Source: Aeromicrobium sp. Sec7.5
GTDB lineage: Bacteria; Actinomycetota; Actinomycetes; Propionibacteriales; Nocardioidaceae
NCBI RefSeq assembly: GCF_036867135.1
Contig: NZ_JBAJIJ010000002.1
Coordinates: forward strand, 434,001 to 498,000
DNA length: 64,000 bases
Direction: 5' to 3'
Shown: positions 1 through 8,113 of the stretch, in pieces
Position numbering within the stretch: the stretch's first letter is position 1
Layout of the letters: every line of letters begins with the position of its first letter
Position numbers and translations under genes: made by a program
The notes under the pieces: model-generated
The model's input: only the letters and a program-made list of their open reading frames with translations
What the model was told of the DNA's origin: nothing
Database searches by the model: none

Positions 1-6
1 CAGGTC

Positions 7-849
7 ATGACCACCCGGGAATTCTGGCGGAGCATCGAGGCCATCCACGACGTCGTGTACTTCGCACCGGAGGCGATCGAGCGTTACGAGCAGCTGGGCC
101 TGCGGGGCTTCTGGATGGGCTACTGCGCCTCGCGCGGAGGCGCTCTCGGGGCGGTCGGCCCGGAGGTCGCCACCGCCCTGTTCCACGGCTTCGCGCCCGG
201 CCGGGTCGGGCGGGCCCTGCCCGACGCGTGGGACCGCACCACCCCCGACGCCGTGCTGACGGCCCGCCTCGACGGCGCCCGCGAGGCGCTGGAGCGTGGC
301 TTCGTCGACCTGCCCGCGGACGTCGACGTCGCCCGCACGGCCGACGCCCTCCACCAGCTCGCCGGGATGCTCGACCTCGCCGGCCGGCCGCTCGCCGCGG
401 CCCACCGCAGCGTGCCGGCACCGACCGATCCGCTCGGGAAGCTCTGGCACGCGGCCACCGTGCTGCGCGAGTACCGGGGTGACTCGCACGTCGCGGTCCT
501 CACCGCGGCCGGGCTGGGCGGTGCCGAGTCGAACGCGCTGGCTGCCGCCGTCGGGCTCGTGACCCACGACCAATACCGCTCTCGCGGCTGGACCGAGGAG
601 CAGTGGGCCGCGGCCTTCGACCGTCTGCAGCAGTTCGGCTGGGTCGACGGCACCGAGGCGACGGAGACGGGCCGCGCGGCGCGGGAGCGTCTCGAGGACG
701 CGACCGACCGTTCGTGCGGAGCCGGGCTCGACCAGGAGGGCACGGCCCGTGCGTACGCCCTCGTCCCCGCGCTGGTGCCGATGGCCCGCTCGATCGAGTC
801 CACCGGCGTGATCTTCTACCCCAACCCGACGGGCGTCCCGCAGCCGTAG
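7..849 (+). CDS. SCO6745 (SalK-like) family protein
   Basis: The 280-residue product matches the actinobacterial SCO6745/SalK family in overall character: an N-terminal stretch with FWRSIEAIHDVVYFAPEA, a FxGFAPGRVGRALPDAW segment near residue 60, and a C-terminal winged-helix-like part ending in IFYPNPTGVP. The family has no assigned reaction that I can state with confidence. The ATG start lies only six bases inside the window, so the upstream context is unknown. The next gene is convergent, ending about 25 bases downstream. No signal peptide or membrane segment is visible, so the protein is probably cytoplasmic. The family call rests on recognition of the sequence and is moderately secure; no function is proposed. 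Confidence 0.7.
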   Translation: MTTREFWRSIEAIHDVVYFAPEAIERYEQLGLRGFWMGYCASRGGALGAVGPEVATALFHGFAPGRVGRALPDAWDRTTPDAVLTARLDGAREALERGFVDLPADVDVARTADALHQLAGMLDLAGRPLAAAHRSVPAPTDPLGKLWHAATVLREYRGDSHVAVLTAAGLGGAESNALAAAVGLVTHDQYRSRGWTEEQWAAAFDRLQQFGWVDGTEATETGRAARERLEDATDRSCGAGLDQEGTARAYALVPALVPMARSIESTGVIFYPNPTGVPQP

Positions 850-874
850 GTCCTCTCCGCTGCTCCGAGTGAGG

Positions 875-1558
875 TCAGCCGAGGATCGTCACGAAGACGG
901 CGTCGGTCGCGGAGGTGCCGAGGTTGACGCCGTCGCCGTCGCCGACCCGCACCTCGATCGCGCCCGAGTACGGCTCGCCCTCACCGACCATGAGCTGGGC
1001 GCCGGGCAGGACGCCCGCGAACTCCAGGTGCTGCAGCAGCCCGGGGTCGCGGTCGGAGATGCGCTCGACGCGGACCGCCGACCCGGCGTCCACCCCCGTG
1101 AGTCGCACCGCGTCGGGCATCGTGATGACGCCGGCAGCGTCGGGGATCGGGTCGCCGTGCGGGTCGCGCGTGGGCCGACCGAGCACCTCGTCGATGCGGT
1201 CGACCATGAAGTCGGACACCGCGTGCTCGAGGTGCTCGGCCTCGTCGTCGACCTGGTCCCACGAGTAGTCGAGCACCTTGACCAGGAACGTCTCGATCAA
1301 GCGGTGCCGGCGCACCATCGCGAGCGCCATCGTGCGGCCAGCCGGCGTCAGCTCGACGGTGCCGTAGCGGTCGTGCTCGACGAGTCCCTGCTCGGTCAGC
1401 TTGGCGAGGGCCCCGGAGACGGTGGACGTGCGGAGCTCGACCCGTGCGGCGATACGGCTCGCGGTGACGGGGTCGGTGGTCCACTCCTGCAGGCTCCAGA
1501 TGGCCTTGAGGTAGTTCTGCACGCTGGGGGTGAGGTCCCCGACCGACGTGACCGACAT
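875..1558 (-). CDS. DtxR/MntR-family metal-dependent repressor
   Basis: A 227-residue metalloregulator with an N-terminal winged helix (residues 1-75, recognition region VELRTSTVSGALAKL), a dimerisation/metal domain (75-145) and a C-terminal SH3-like FeoA domain (150-227). Metal ligands can be placed against DtxR: H85, E89, E111 and H112 are conserved, but the position of DtxR Cys102 is Glu108 and Met10 is Asn15. A Glu at the Cys102 position is the pattern of manganese-responsive MntR rather than iron-responsive DtxR/IdeR. It probably represses metal-uptake genes when loaded with Mn(II). A TAGACT box ends seven bases before the ATG, suggesting a leaderless transcript. The gene lies beside a siderophore operon, but the ligand set makes it doubtful that it is that operon's iron sensor. 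Confidence 0.85.
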   Translation of the reverse strand: MSVTSVGDLTPSVQNYLKAIWSLQEWTTDPVTASRIAARVELRTSTVSGALAKLTEQGLVEHDRYGTVELTPAGRTMALAMVRRHRLIETFLVKVLDYSWDQVDDEAEHLEHAVSDFMVDRIDEVLGRPTRDPHGDPIPDAAGVITMPDAVRLTGVDAGSAVRVERISDRDPGLLQHLEFAGVLPGAQLMVGEGEPYSGAIEVRVGDGDGVNLGTSATDAVFVTILG

Positions 1559-1565
1559 GGTGCGG

Positions 1566-1571
1566 AGTCTA
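1566..1571 (-). promoter_or_regulatory. -10 element for leaderless transcript of the MntR-like gene
   Basis: On the minus strand the hexamer TAGACT is followed by seven bases and then the ATG at 1558. No Shine-Dalgarno sequence is visible. This TANNNT-to-start spacing is the usual signature of leaderless mRNAs in Actinobacteria. The same arrangement recurs at several genes in this window. Confidence 0.5.
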
Positions 1572-1591
1572 GGACAGCAGCGGGGTGGGGT

Positions 1592-1723
1592 TCAGCCGAA
1601 GAGGGCGGCCACGCCGGGGATCGCACAGAACACCGCGACGAAGGCGGCGGTGCGGGCGAGACCGCGCTGCAGCTGCTGACGCGGCTCCTGCGCCACGTAG
1701 AGCCTCATCGACAGGTCCACCAT
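1592..1723 (-). CDS. Small 43-residue putative membrane protein
   Basis: A short open frame reads ATG to TGA and gives a 43-residue peptide: a polar N-terminus (MVDLSMRLYVAQEPRQQLQR) followed by a hydrophobic segment of about 20 residues (RTAAFVAVFCAIPGVAALFG). It would be a single-pass membrane peptide with the N-terminus inside. It ends 33 bases before the MntR-like gene on the same strand, and a strong palindrome sits about 50 bases upstream, so it may be a metal-regulated small protein co-transcribed with the regulator. It is too short to assign by homology. It could instead be fortuitous, although codon positions look typical of this genome. Confidence 0.45.
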   Translation of the reverse strand: MVDLSMRLYVAQEPRQQLQRGLARTAAFVAVFCAIPGVAALFG

Positions 1724-1767
1724 GGGATGGACGGTACACCCATCTCGCGATGGCTGCCAGACCCGAT

Positions 1768-1798
1768 CAGGGAAGTTCGGTGCACCGAACTCCCCCGA
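1768..1798. promoter_or_regulatory. Near-palindrome: candidate MntR operator or terminator
   Basis: The core AGTTCGGTGCACCGAACT (1774-1791) is a perfect 18-base palindrome, extended on both sides by an imperfect GATC(A/G)GGG / CCC(C)GATC pairing. It lies about 50 bases upstream of the 43-residue ORF and its downstream MntR-like gene, and 17 bases after the stop of the siderophore-operon acetyltransferase on the same strand. It could be a metalloregulator operator for the regulator operon, a terminator of the siderophore operon, or both. A loop-less perfect dyad favours protein binding. Confidence 0.5.
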
Positions 1799-1808
1799 TC
1801 GGCTGGGT

Positions 1809-2330
1809 TCAGCGCAGCGACGCGGCGTCGAGGAGCAGGACCTGCGCGGTCTTGTGACCGAGGTCGACGATCGGTCCGCGCACCGCGCCGAAGCGCTCGG
1901 CGAGGTCGATCGCGGCGGTGTTGTCCACGTCGGGGTCGAGCACGAGCCGCCGGATCGAGCGGTCGGCCAGCACGTGCCGGGCTCCCGCCGCGACCAGGCT
2001 CGCCGTCCAGCCCTCGCGGTGCGTGTCGCCTCCGGCGACGAAGAAGTGGATGCCGAGGTCGCCGGGGCGGTGGTCGATCAGCTGCGAGATCGGCTCGACC
2101 TCGGCGTCGACGCGATAGGTCTGCACGATCGCAGCCGGCGCTCCGTCGGCGAGGACGAACGAGGCCGTGTGGGTGGGCTGCTCGTCGAGCCACGTGTACA
2201 CCTCCCGGACCTCTTCGAGCGTGTACTCGCTCATCATCCAGAAGCTGCCGCGGTCCTCGGTGACCCAGCGGTGGATCGCGTCCGCGTCCGCGACCGGGTC
2301 GATCGGTCGGACGGTCAAGGTCGGGGTCAC
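1809..2330 (-). CDS. GNAT acetyltransferase, siderophore type (DesH-like)
   Basis: A 173-residue acyltransferase of the IucB/RhbD siderophore-associated type, with residues such as HRWVTEDRGSFWMM near the N-terminus and the acyl-CoA-binding core VDNTAAIDLAERFGAVRG near residue 135. It is the last gene of the siderophore operon. Its GTG start overlaps the TGA of the penicillin-acylase gene in a GTGA arrangement, so the two are translationally coupled. Pairing of a penicillin-amidase-like gene with an extra acetyltransferase at the end of a des cluster resembles the desG-desH pair of some streptomycetes, which has been linked to alternative acylation of desferrioxamines. That role is inferred here. 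Confidence 0.75.
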   Translation of the reverse strand: MTPTLTVRPIDPVADADAIHRWVTEDRGSFWMMSEYTLEEVREVYTWLDEQPTHTASFVLADGAPAAIVQTYRVDAEVEPISQLIDHRPGDLGIHFFVAGGDTHREGWTASLVAAGARHVLADRSIRRLVLDPDVDNTAAIDLAERFGAVRGPIVDLGHKTAQVLLLDAASLR

Positions 2331-4360
2331 GGTGCGTCCTCCGGAAGGCTGATCAGGTGACCGTCCGCCCAGGCGTCGAGCTGGTCGAAGGCGTGGTCGG
2401 TGTCGCCGAGCCCGCTGGCGCCGAGCGGCACGACCCATCCTCCGGCGGACCGGTCGGCCAGGTCCCACACGTAGCGGGCGACCGGGCCGCGGAAGCACAG
2501 GTCGTCGAGCGTCGGCGCCGCGGTGGTGGAGAGGACGCAGTCGAGGTCGCCCGAGAGCCGCACGGTGCGCGGCGGCGGCTCGTCGGTGGCGCTGAGCGGC
2601 CAGAGCGTGTGCCGACTGCCCCACGTCGCGGGCTCCGACTCCCCCAGCGCCTCGAGCGCCTCACGGGCGAGCTCGACGAGGTCCACGCCGAGGACGCGGC
2701 CGCCGTCGACGACGATCGCGTCGAGGCCCGTCATGACCCGGGTCGCGACGAGGAACCACGGCTCGAAGAGGGGCCCGGCCTCCGGAGTGCCCTCGAGCCC
2801 CGCCAAGGCGTCGGCGGCAGCGATGCGCCGCACCAGCTCGCTTCGCCACGCCCCGAAGGCGCCGGCTCCGATGCTGTCGGCGTCCATGTGGCCGTCCCAG
2901 GCGACGATCGCGTCACGCCACCGGCCGGCGCCGGGGCTGAGCGACGCCAGGTCGGCGACGAGTCCCTGCAGCCGGGCCGCCGTCGGCAGGAACGTGTCGG
3001 TCTGGATGCGCGCGCAGAGGGTCGCGTCGACCTTCGCGTCGGCGGCGAGCAGCTCGGCGATCCGGCGGGCCCGGTGCGGTGGTGCGAACTCGATGCCGAG
3101 CCAGGGCGCCTCGCCCCGGCGCTCGTTGGCGGTGACGACGAACCCGTCGGCGGGGACGTCGTGCCGCGGCATCGCGTCGGCCCACCCGGTCCACTCGTGC
3201 CCGGGCTCCCAGGCGGGGACGGGTCGCTGCCGGTTCGCCTCGGCGCGCACCGGGACCCGGCCCGCCGTGAGGTGGCGCACGGCCCCGGTCGTGTCCGCGA
3301 CCAGCACGTCGTTGACCGGCTCGACCCAGGCGGCGAAGGCGGTCTCCACGTCGTCGACCGTCCGCGCGTGCAACAGCGGCACGAGGGCCGAGAACCCGAG
3401 GTCGCGCAGCGCGAACGACGGCGTGCGCAACGCGTAGGCGCGCTCGCCCGGACCGCCGTGGACCACCGGCCCGTTGCGGGTCACGATGATCTCGACATCG
3501 ACCGGTGGGCCGCCACGCACCTGCACGCGACTCGTCGAGGTGTCGGCGTCGTACCAGCCGTCGGGCCCCTCGACCATGAGGCCCTCCCCGATGACACCAG
3601 TCTCGTCGCGACGCAGGCGTTCGACGTAGAGGTCCTGGTAGTCGGCCATCGCGTTCGTGATCCCCCACGCGACGTGACCCGTGTGTGCGAAGTGCTGCAC
3701 CCCCGGCACACCCGGGAAGGTCAGGCCCACGACGTCGAAGTCCGGACCTACGAGGCGCACCTGCTGGTAGACGCCGGGCGACTCGATCAGGCGGTGCGGG
3801 TCGCCGGCCACGATCGGCAGGCCCGACGCGGTGCGATCGCCGCCGACCGCCCACGCATTGGAGCCCGACCAGACGGGACCCTCGAGGTCGAACAGCGCCA
3901 CGGCGTCCTCGCCCACGACGGTCGCGAGCCGCTCGCGCCACCACTTCGTGGGGAACGTCGCGAACAGCACGTGCTGCACGAGGAACACCGCGAGCGGCGT
4001 CCATGGCTTCCACTCCCCCGGCCGGGCGCCGACGCGGGCCAGCTCGGGCGGGGTCGGCGACGCCAGCAGGCCACCGTTGACGCCGTCGACGAACGCGTCG
4101 ACGAACGCCCGGCTCGTCGCGTCGAGGCCGCGGTAGGCGTGCTTGGCGACCTCCTCGAGCAGGGAACGCCGGGCGAACACGTCCCAGGGCACGCCCGCGG
4201 TGCCGAGCAGCTCGGCCGTGCGGCCCTCCCCCCGGAGCCGCTCGAGCTCGATCTGCCACCCGCGCTCGCGCGCGACCGAGCGTCCCTGCTCGCGCGCGAC
4301 CTCCAGGAGGGACGCGCCGCGGATGACGGGGACACCGTGCGGATCGTGCTCGATGCTCAC
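2327..4360 (-). CDS. Penicillin-acylase-family Ntn hydrolase (DesG-like)
   Basis: A 677-residue N-terminal-nucleophile hydrolase. The family's autocatalytic site is visible as WSGSNAWAVGG, placing the catalytic Ser at about residue 167, at the start of the beta chain. An alpha chain (1-166) precedes it, and the beta chain carries typical Asn- and Arg-containing segments such as VTANERR. The GTG start at 4360 was chosen because it forms a GTGA overlap with the NIS synthetase stop. The longer open frame upstream runs through that gene. No signal peptide is visible, so it should act in the cytoplasm, unlike many penicillin acylases. Its place inside the siderophore operon suggests amide hydrolysis or transacylation of aryl-acetyl groups used for desferrioxamine tailoring. 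Confidence 0.8.
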   Translation of the reverse strand: MSIEHDPHGVPVIRGASLLEVAREQGRSVARERGWQIELERLRGEGRTAELLGTAGVPWDVFARRSLLEEVAKHAYRGLDATSRAFVDAFVDGVNGGLLASPTPPELARVGARPGEWKPWTPLAVFLVQHVLFATFPTKWWRERLATVVGEDAVALFDLEGPVWSGSNAWAVGGDRTASGLPIVAGDPHRLIESPGVYQQVRLVGPDFDVVGLTFPGVPGVQHFAHTGHVAWGITNAMADYQDLYVERLRRDETGVIGEGLMVEGPDGWYDADTSTSRVQVRGGPPVDVEIIVTRNGPVVHGGPGERAYALRTPSFALRDLGFSALVPLLHARTVDDVETAFAAWVEPVNDVLVADTTGAVRHLTAGRVPVRAEANRQRPVPAWEPGHEWTGWADAMPRHDVPADGFVVTANERRGEAPWLGIEFAPPHRARRIAELLAADAKVDATLCARIQTDTFLPTAARLQGLVADLASLSPGAGRWRDAIVAWDGHMDADSIGAGAFGAWRSELVRRIAAADALAGLEGTPEAGPLFEPWFLVATRVMTGLDAIVVDGGRVLGVDLVELAREALEALGESEPATWGSRHTLWPLSATDEPPPRTVRLSGDLDCVLSTTAAPTLDDLCFRGPVARYVWDLADRSAGGWVVPLGASGLGDTDHAFDQLDAWADGHLISLPEDAP

Positions 4361-6180
4361 GCCCCGCGGCTCCGCACGACGGCCATCGGGTTGGTGAGCT
4401 CGCCGGCCATGATGAGCGACGACGCCTGGTCGGCGAGGTCGACCATCTGCAGCGTGTTGCGCAGCTGCAGCCGGTTCAGGCACGAGTGGGCGAACCGGGG
4501 CCGGAGGACGTCGAGCTCCGCAAGGCGGTCGGTGAGCTCGGGGTGATCGGCGGCGTGCTGCTGCACGACCTCGCGCGCGAGCGACCAGAAGTCGTCGTCG
4601 GACAGCAGCCCGTCGTCGGCGCAGATCGCGGCGAGGAAGCGCAGGAACCCGTCGACTGCGTCGGTCAGGATCGACAGCACCTGCAGGTCGGGATCGACGT
4701 CGACCTTGATGCGGGCAATGTCGTCGGGCAGCTCCACCCCGGACCCGTCCGGCCCGGCGAAGACCGCGACCTCCTCGCCGACGTCCTTCATGAGCACCCG
4801 CACGGGCGCGTGGTCGCGCAGCACGAGGATCAGGTTCTCGCCGTGCGGCATGAAGGCCAGCCGGTGCTGCGCGAGGCAGTGGACGAGGGGCCGCAGGTAC
4901 GCGCGGAGGTAGCGGGAGAGCCAGTCGGCGGCCGACAGGCCCGAGGCGGCCACGAGCTGCGACACCAGGCTCACGCCGTCGGCATCACGGTGCAGGAGGG
5001 AGGCCATCGTGGCCGCGCGCTCGCCCTCGCGCAGGCGGGACGTGGCGCTCTCGCGCCACAGCGCCGCGAACATCTTCTGGTGGGCCGACGGCCGCGGCAG
5101 CCGCTGGTAGGCGCCGCCGGTGTAGCCGATCGCGGCGACCTCCCGCAGCACGTCGAAGCCGCACTCCTGCAGCTCCGGATCGGTGCGCACGCGGCCGGCC
5201 ACCCAGTCGTTGATGGCCGGGGTCGGACGCATGTAGTGCGGCGAGAGCCCGCGCAGGAAGCCCATGTTCTGGATCGAGAGCGCCGTCTTGACGTAGTGGC
5301 GCGCCGGGTCGGAGGCGTTGAGGAACGTGCGGATCGACTGCTGCGCGCGGTGGTCGTCGCGCCCCGGGCCGAGCGGCACGATGTCGCGGCGGGCCACGTC
5401 GGGGGCGAAGGTGATGGCGAGCTTGTGCTGCCACTGCCACGGGTGCGCGGGTGCGAAGAGGTAGTCGTCGGGGTCCTCGCCCAGGCCACGCAGCAGCTCG
5501 CGCCAGCCCGCGACCAGGTCGTCGTCGAGCTCGTGGGCCCACAGCGACGCCTCGTCCCAGCCCTCGCCGACCGAGAGGTGCGCGAGGCTGCGTCGCACCG
5601 CGGTCCACTGCAGGTGCACCGGCGCCCCGGCCTCCGGCGCGTACGCCGCGAAGTCGTCGAGCGAGAAGCCGATGCGCCCGTTGTTGGCGATGAAGGCCGG
5701 GTGGCCCTCGGTCATCGCCGCCTCGATCGTGGGCAGGTCGGCGTGCACGAGATCGGCCGACGTGAGCCGGTGGTGCGTGCGCTTCCACGCCGCCGACTGC
5801 AGAGTGGAGGCCACCTCCTCGAGGTACACCGGCAGCAGCGCGTCAGGGATGCCGAGCACCGGCGCGAGGTCGACCACGACGTCCATCGCGTCGACCGCGG
5901 CCAGCTCCGCGCCGGCCCGCCGCTCGATGCTGGCGGGGTCGATCGTCCAGTGCTCGAGGTGGTGCACCCGGCCGCGGAAGCGGTATTCGGAACCGCCCTC
6001 GGTGCGGACGACCCAGGTGTCGACGTGTCCCGCGACCGCCTGTGGCGTGAGCAGACGCTCGTGCGTCAGCTCGGCCAGGATCTTGGCGACGAGGTGGCGG
6101 TGCGCCGCCTCCATCGCGGCCGGCTCGAGGTGCGCCGAGCTCGGGTCGATCACCGGCGCGAGGGTGTCAGACGAGGGCAC
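4357..6180 (-). CDS. desD: NIS siderophore synthetase, IucA/IucC family (DesD-like)
   Basis: A 607-residue ATP-dependent NRPS-independent siderophore synthetase. Recognisable segments are EGHPAFIANNGRIGF (ATP-binding loop, about residue 150), FAPAHPWQWQHKL, QQSIRTFLN and KTALSIQNMGFLRGLSP in the central fold, and HGENLILVLRD near the C-terminal third. In desferrioxamine synthesis this enzyme oligomerises and cyclises N-hydroxy-N-succinyl- or acetyl-cadaverine units. The GTG at 6180 gives a length close to DesD and overlaps the upstream acyltransferase by 14 bases. Other in-frame starts lie slightly downstream. It sits in the order decarboxylase, monooxygenase, acyltransferase, synthetase, the canonical des order. 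Confidence 0.9.
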   Translation of the reverse strand: MPSSDTLAPVIDPSSAHLEPAAMEAAHRHLVAKILAELTHERLLTPQAVAGHVDTWVVRTEGGSEYRFRGRVHHLEHWTIDPASIERRAGAELAAVDAMDVVVDLAPVLGIPDALLPVYLEEVASTLQSAAWKRTHHRLTSADLVHADLPTIEAAMTEGHPAFIANNGRIGFSLDDFAAYAPEAGAPVHLQWTAVRRSLAHLSVGEGWDEASLWAHELDDDLVAGWRELLRGLGEDPDDYLFAPAHPWQWQHKLAITFAPDVARRDIVPLGPGRDDHRAQQSIRTFLNASDPARHYVKTALSIQNMGFLRGLSPHYMRPTPAINDWVAGRVRTDPELQECGFDVLREVAAIGYTGGAYQRLPRPSAHQKMFAALWRESATSRLREGERAATMASLLHRDADGVSLVSQLVAASGLSAADWLSRYLRAYLRPLVHCLAQHRLAFMPHGENLILVLRDHAPVRVLMKDVGEEVAVFAGPDGSGVELPDDIARIKVDVDPDLQVLSILTDAVDGFLRFLAAICADDGLLSDDDFWSLAREVVQQHAADHPELTDRLAELDVLRPRFAHSCLNRLQLRNTLQMVDLADQASSLIMAGELTNPMAVVRSRGA

Positions 6181-6745
6181 GGGCGCCTCCGCTCTGCTCG
6201 ACACCGAGGGAACTCGCGGCGAAGGCCTCGCGGCTACACGTGCTGAGCATCGCGGTCTTGGTGGGCAGCTCGATCTCCTGCAGCTCGACGAAACCGGCAG
6301 CGACGTTCTTGGCCCGGATCGCCTCGTTGCGGGCGTCGGGCTCGACGACGACGCGCGTGACGGCGGGGTCCTCGAACAGCCAGGCCATGACCGCGGCGAA
6401 GATCGCGTCGGTGTGGCCGGCGACCGGCTCGGCCCCCGTTGCGAGGGGCGCGACGAGGACGTGCATGCCGACGTCGCCGTCGGTGGGCGCGAGGTGGCCC
6501 GCCAGCTCGGAGTGCGCCGGGTCGTACCGCTCGACGAGGAACGCCGGCGCACCGTCGACCGTGCCGATCCGGGCCTCGTGGTGAGGATTCGCCGCGATCG
6601 CCGCGTACTCCGCGTGCACGTCCTCGAGCGACGCGTCCTGCATCTGCCAGTACACCGACCGCGGGTGCGTGACCCACGCGTGCAGCAGCTCCAGGTGCCG
6701 GTCGAGGTCGAGCGGCTCGAGCCCGATCGCGCCTCGGGCGCTCAC
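6167..6745 (-). CDS. desC: Hydroxamate acyltransferase (DesC-like GNAT)
   Basis: A 192-residue GNAT enzyme of the IucB/DesC type that would acylate N-hydroxycadaverine with acetyl- or succinyl-CoA. The segment VYWQMQDASLEDVHAEYAAI near residue 30 is characteristic of the siderophore branch, and VVVEPDARNEAIRAKNVAAG forms the acyl-CoA-binding part. The GTG start at 6745 overlaps the stop of the monooxygenase gene (GTGA). The downstream synthetase overlaps its 3' end. Position and family agree well with DesC. The exact acyl donor cannot be read from the sequence. Confidence 0.85.
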   Translation of the reverse strand: MSARGAIGLEPLDLDRHLELLHAWVTHPRSVYWQMQDASLEDVHAEYAAIAANPHHEARIGTVDGAPAFLVERYDPAHSELAGHLAPTDGDVGMHVLVAPLATGAEPVAGHTDAIFAAVMAWLFEDPAVTRVVVEPDARNEAIRAKNVAAGFVELQEIELPTKTAMLSTCSREAFAASSLGVEQSGGARALV

Positions 6746-8037
6746 CGCGCTCCCTCCCGCAGCCGGGCCCACGACGGCGTGCCGAACTCCTGCACCGCGA
6801 TGCGCGTCTCGACGGGGTACACCTCGCGGTCCAGCATCGAGTTGAGGATGACCGAGCTGCGGAACGCACCCATGCCGAGGTCGGGCGCCACGAAGCCGTG
6901 CGTGTGCTCCTCACCGTTCTGCACCCAGATCTCGCCGGGGTGGGTGCCGACCTGGTAGTCGGCGCTCGCGGCGTAGCGCCCGCGCTCGTCCCACCGGATG
7001 CGGTCGCGGACGCCGTCCGTGAACGTGGGCACGACCGAGCGGTACCCCGTCGCCAGGACGACGGCGCCGGTGGTCGAGCCGAAGGCCTCACCGGTCTCGG
7101 CGTGCCGCAGGCGAAGCGAGAACTCGTCGCCGTCCCACGTGAGGTCGGTGAGCTCCGTGGCGGTCAGCAGGCGGGTGTCGCAGCGACCCTGGGCGCGGAG
7201 GCGGTAGAGCGTGTCGTAGATCGTGTCGACGAGGTCGCCGCTGATGCCCTTGTAGAGGCTGCGCTGCTCGCGCAGGAGCGTCTCGCGGGTGACGTCGGGG
7301 AGCCCCTGGAAGTACGCGGTGTACTCCGGCGAGGTCATCTCCAGCGTGAGCTTGGTGTACTCCATCGGGAAGAACCGCGGCGACCGCGTGATCCACGTGA
7401 CCTGGGGCCCGCCCGCCGTGAGCAGGTCGAGGTAGATCTCGGCCGCGCTCTGGCCGCTGCCCACGATCGTGACGCTCCCTCGGGCCAGCAGCGCGTCGCG
7501 GTTCTGCACGTACGCCGAGGAGTGCACGGCCGGCGCGTCGCTCGTGAGGTGCTCCGCCGCGGCCGGCGGCACGTACGGCGTCGAGCCCGTGCCGAGCACG
7601 AGGCGCGGGGCGCGGTAGGTCTGCGTCTCCTGCCCCACCCGGGCGCGCACGACGTACTGCTCGCCGTCGTGCGTGACCTCGGTGACGTGCCGACCGAAGT
7701 GCACGCCGTCCAGCTGCTCGGCGACCCAGCGGCCGTACTCCACGAACTCCGACCGCAGCGGGTAGAAGCTCTCGCGGATGTAGAACGGGTAGAGGCGGCC
7801 GACCTGCTTGAGGAAGTTCAGGTACGAGAACCGCGACGTGGGGTCGGCCATCGTGACCAGGTCGGCCATGAAGGGCACCTGCAGCGTCGCGTCCTCGAGC
7901 ACCATGCCCGGGTGCCACTCGAACTGGTCGCGCGACTCCAGGAAGACCGCGTCGAGGTCGTGGAGCGGCTCGGCGAGCGCGGCGAGCCCGAGGTTGAACG
8001 GACCGACCCCGATGCCGATGACGTCGTGGGTGCTCAT
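6742..8037 (-). CDS. desB: Lysine/cadaverine N-monooxygenase (DesB-like)
   Basis: A 431-residue flavin-dependent N-hydroxylase of the lysine/ornithine monooxygenase family. The FAD-binding GxGxxN motif is IGIGVGPFNLGLAAL (residues 6-20), the NADPH-binding motif is VTIVGSGQSAAEIYLDLL (about residue 189), and the family's LATGYR signature lies near residue 330. The substrate segment GMVLEDATLQVPFMADLVTM is typical. Beside a PLP decarboxylase it most likely hydroxylates cadaverine to N-hydroxycadaverine with NADPH and O2. It is preceded by a 76-base gap from the decarboxylase gene and followed by an overlapping acyltransferase gene. Confidence 0.92.
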   Translation of the reverse strand: MSTHDVIGIGVGPFNLGLAALAEPLHDLDAVFLESRDQFEWHPGMVLEDATLQVPFMADLVTMADPTSRFSYLNFLKQVGRLYPFYIRESFYPLRSEFVEYGRWVAEQLDGVHFGRHVTEVTHDGEQYVVRARVGQETQTYRAPRLVLGTGSTPYVPPAAAEHLTSDAPAVHSSAYVQNRDALLARGSVTIVGSGQSAAEIYLDLLTAGGPQVTWITRSPRFFPMEYTKLTLEMTSPEYTAYFQGLPDVTRETLLREQRSLYKGISGDLVDTIYDTLYRLRAQGRCDTRLLTATELTDLTWDGDEFSLRLRHAETGEAFGSTTGAVVLATGYRSVVPTFTDGVRDRIRWDERGRYAASADYQVGTHPGEIWVQNGEEHTHGFVAPDLGMGAFRSSVILNSMLDREVYPVETRIAVQEFGTPSWARLREGAR

Positions 8038-8113
8038 CGCGACACCTCCATGAGGGAAGAACGGTATGGCGATGTCGCGATGAGGATCCGATGGATCGCT
8101 CGCTGATGCTCGC

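Noticed and set aside
875-1558. Calling the DtxR-family regulator IdeR, the iron sensor of the adjacent siderophore operon
   Set aside because: The Cys102-equivalent ligand is Glu, the manganese-type pattern, and the gene is separated from the operon by a palindrome and a different promoter.
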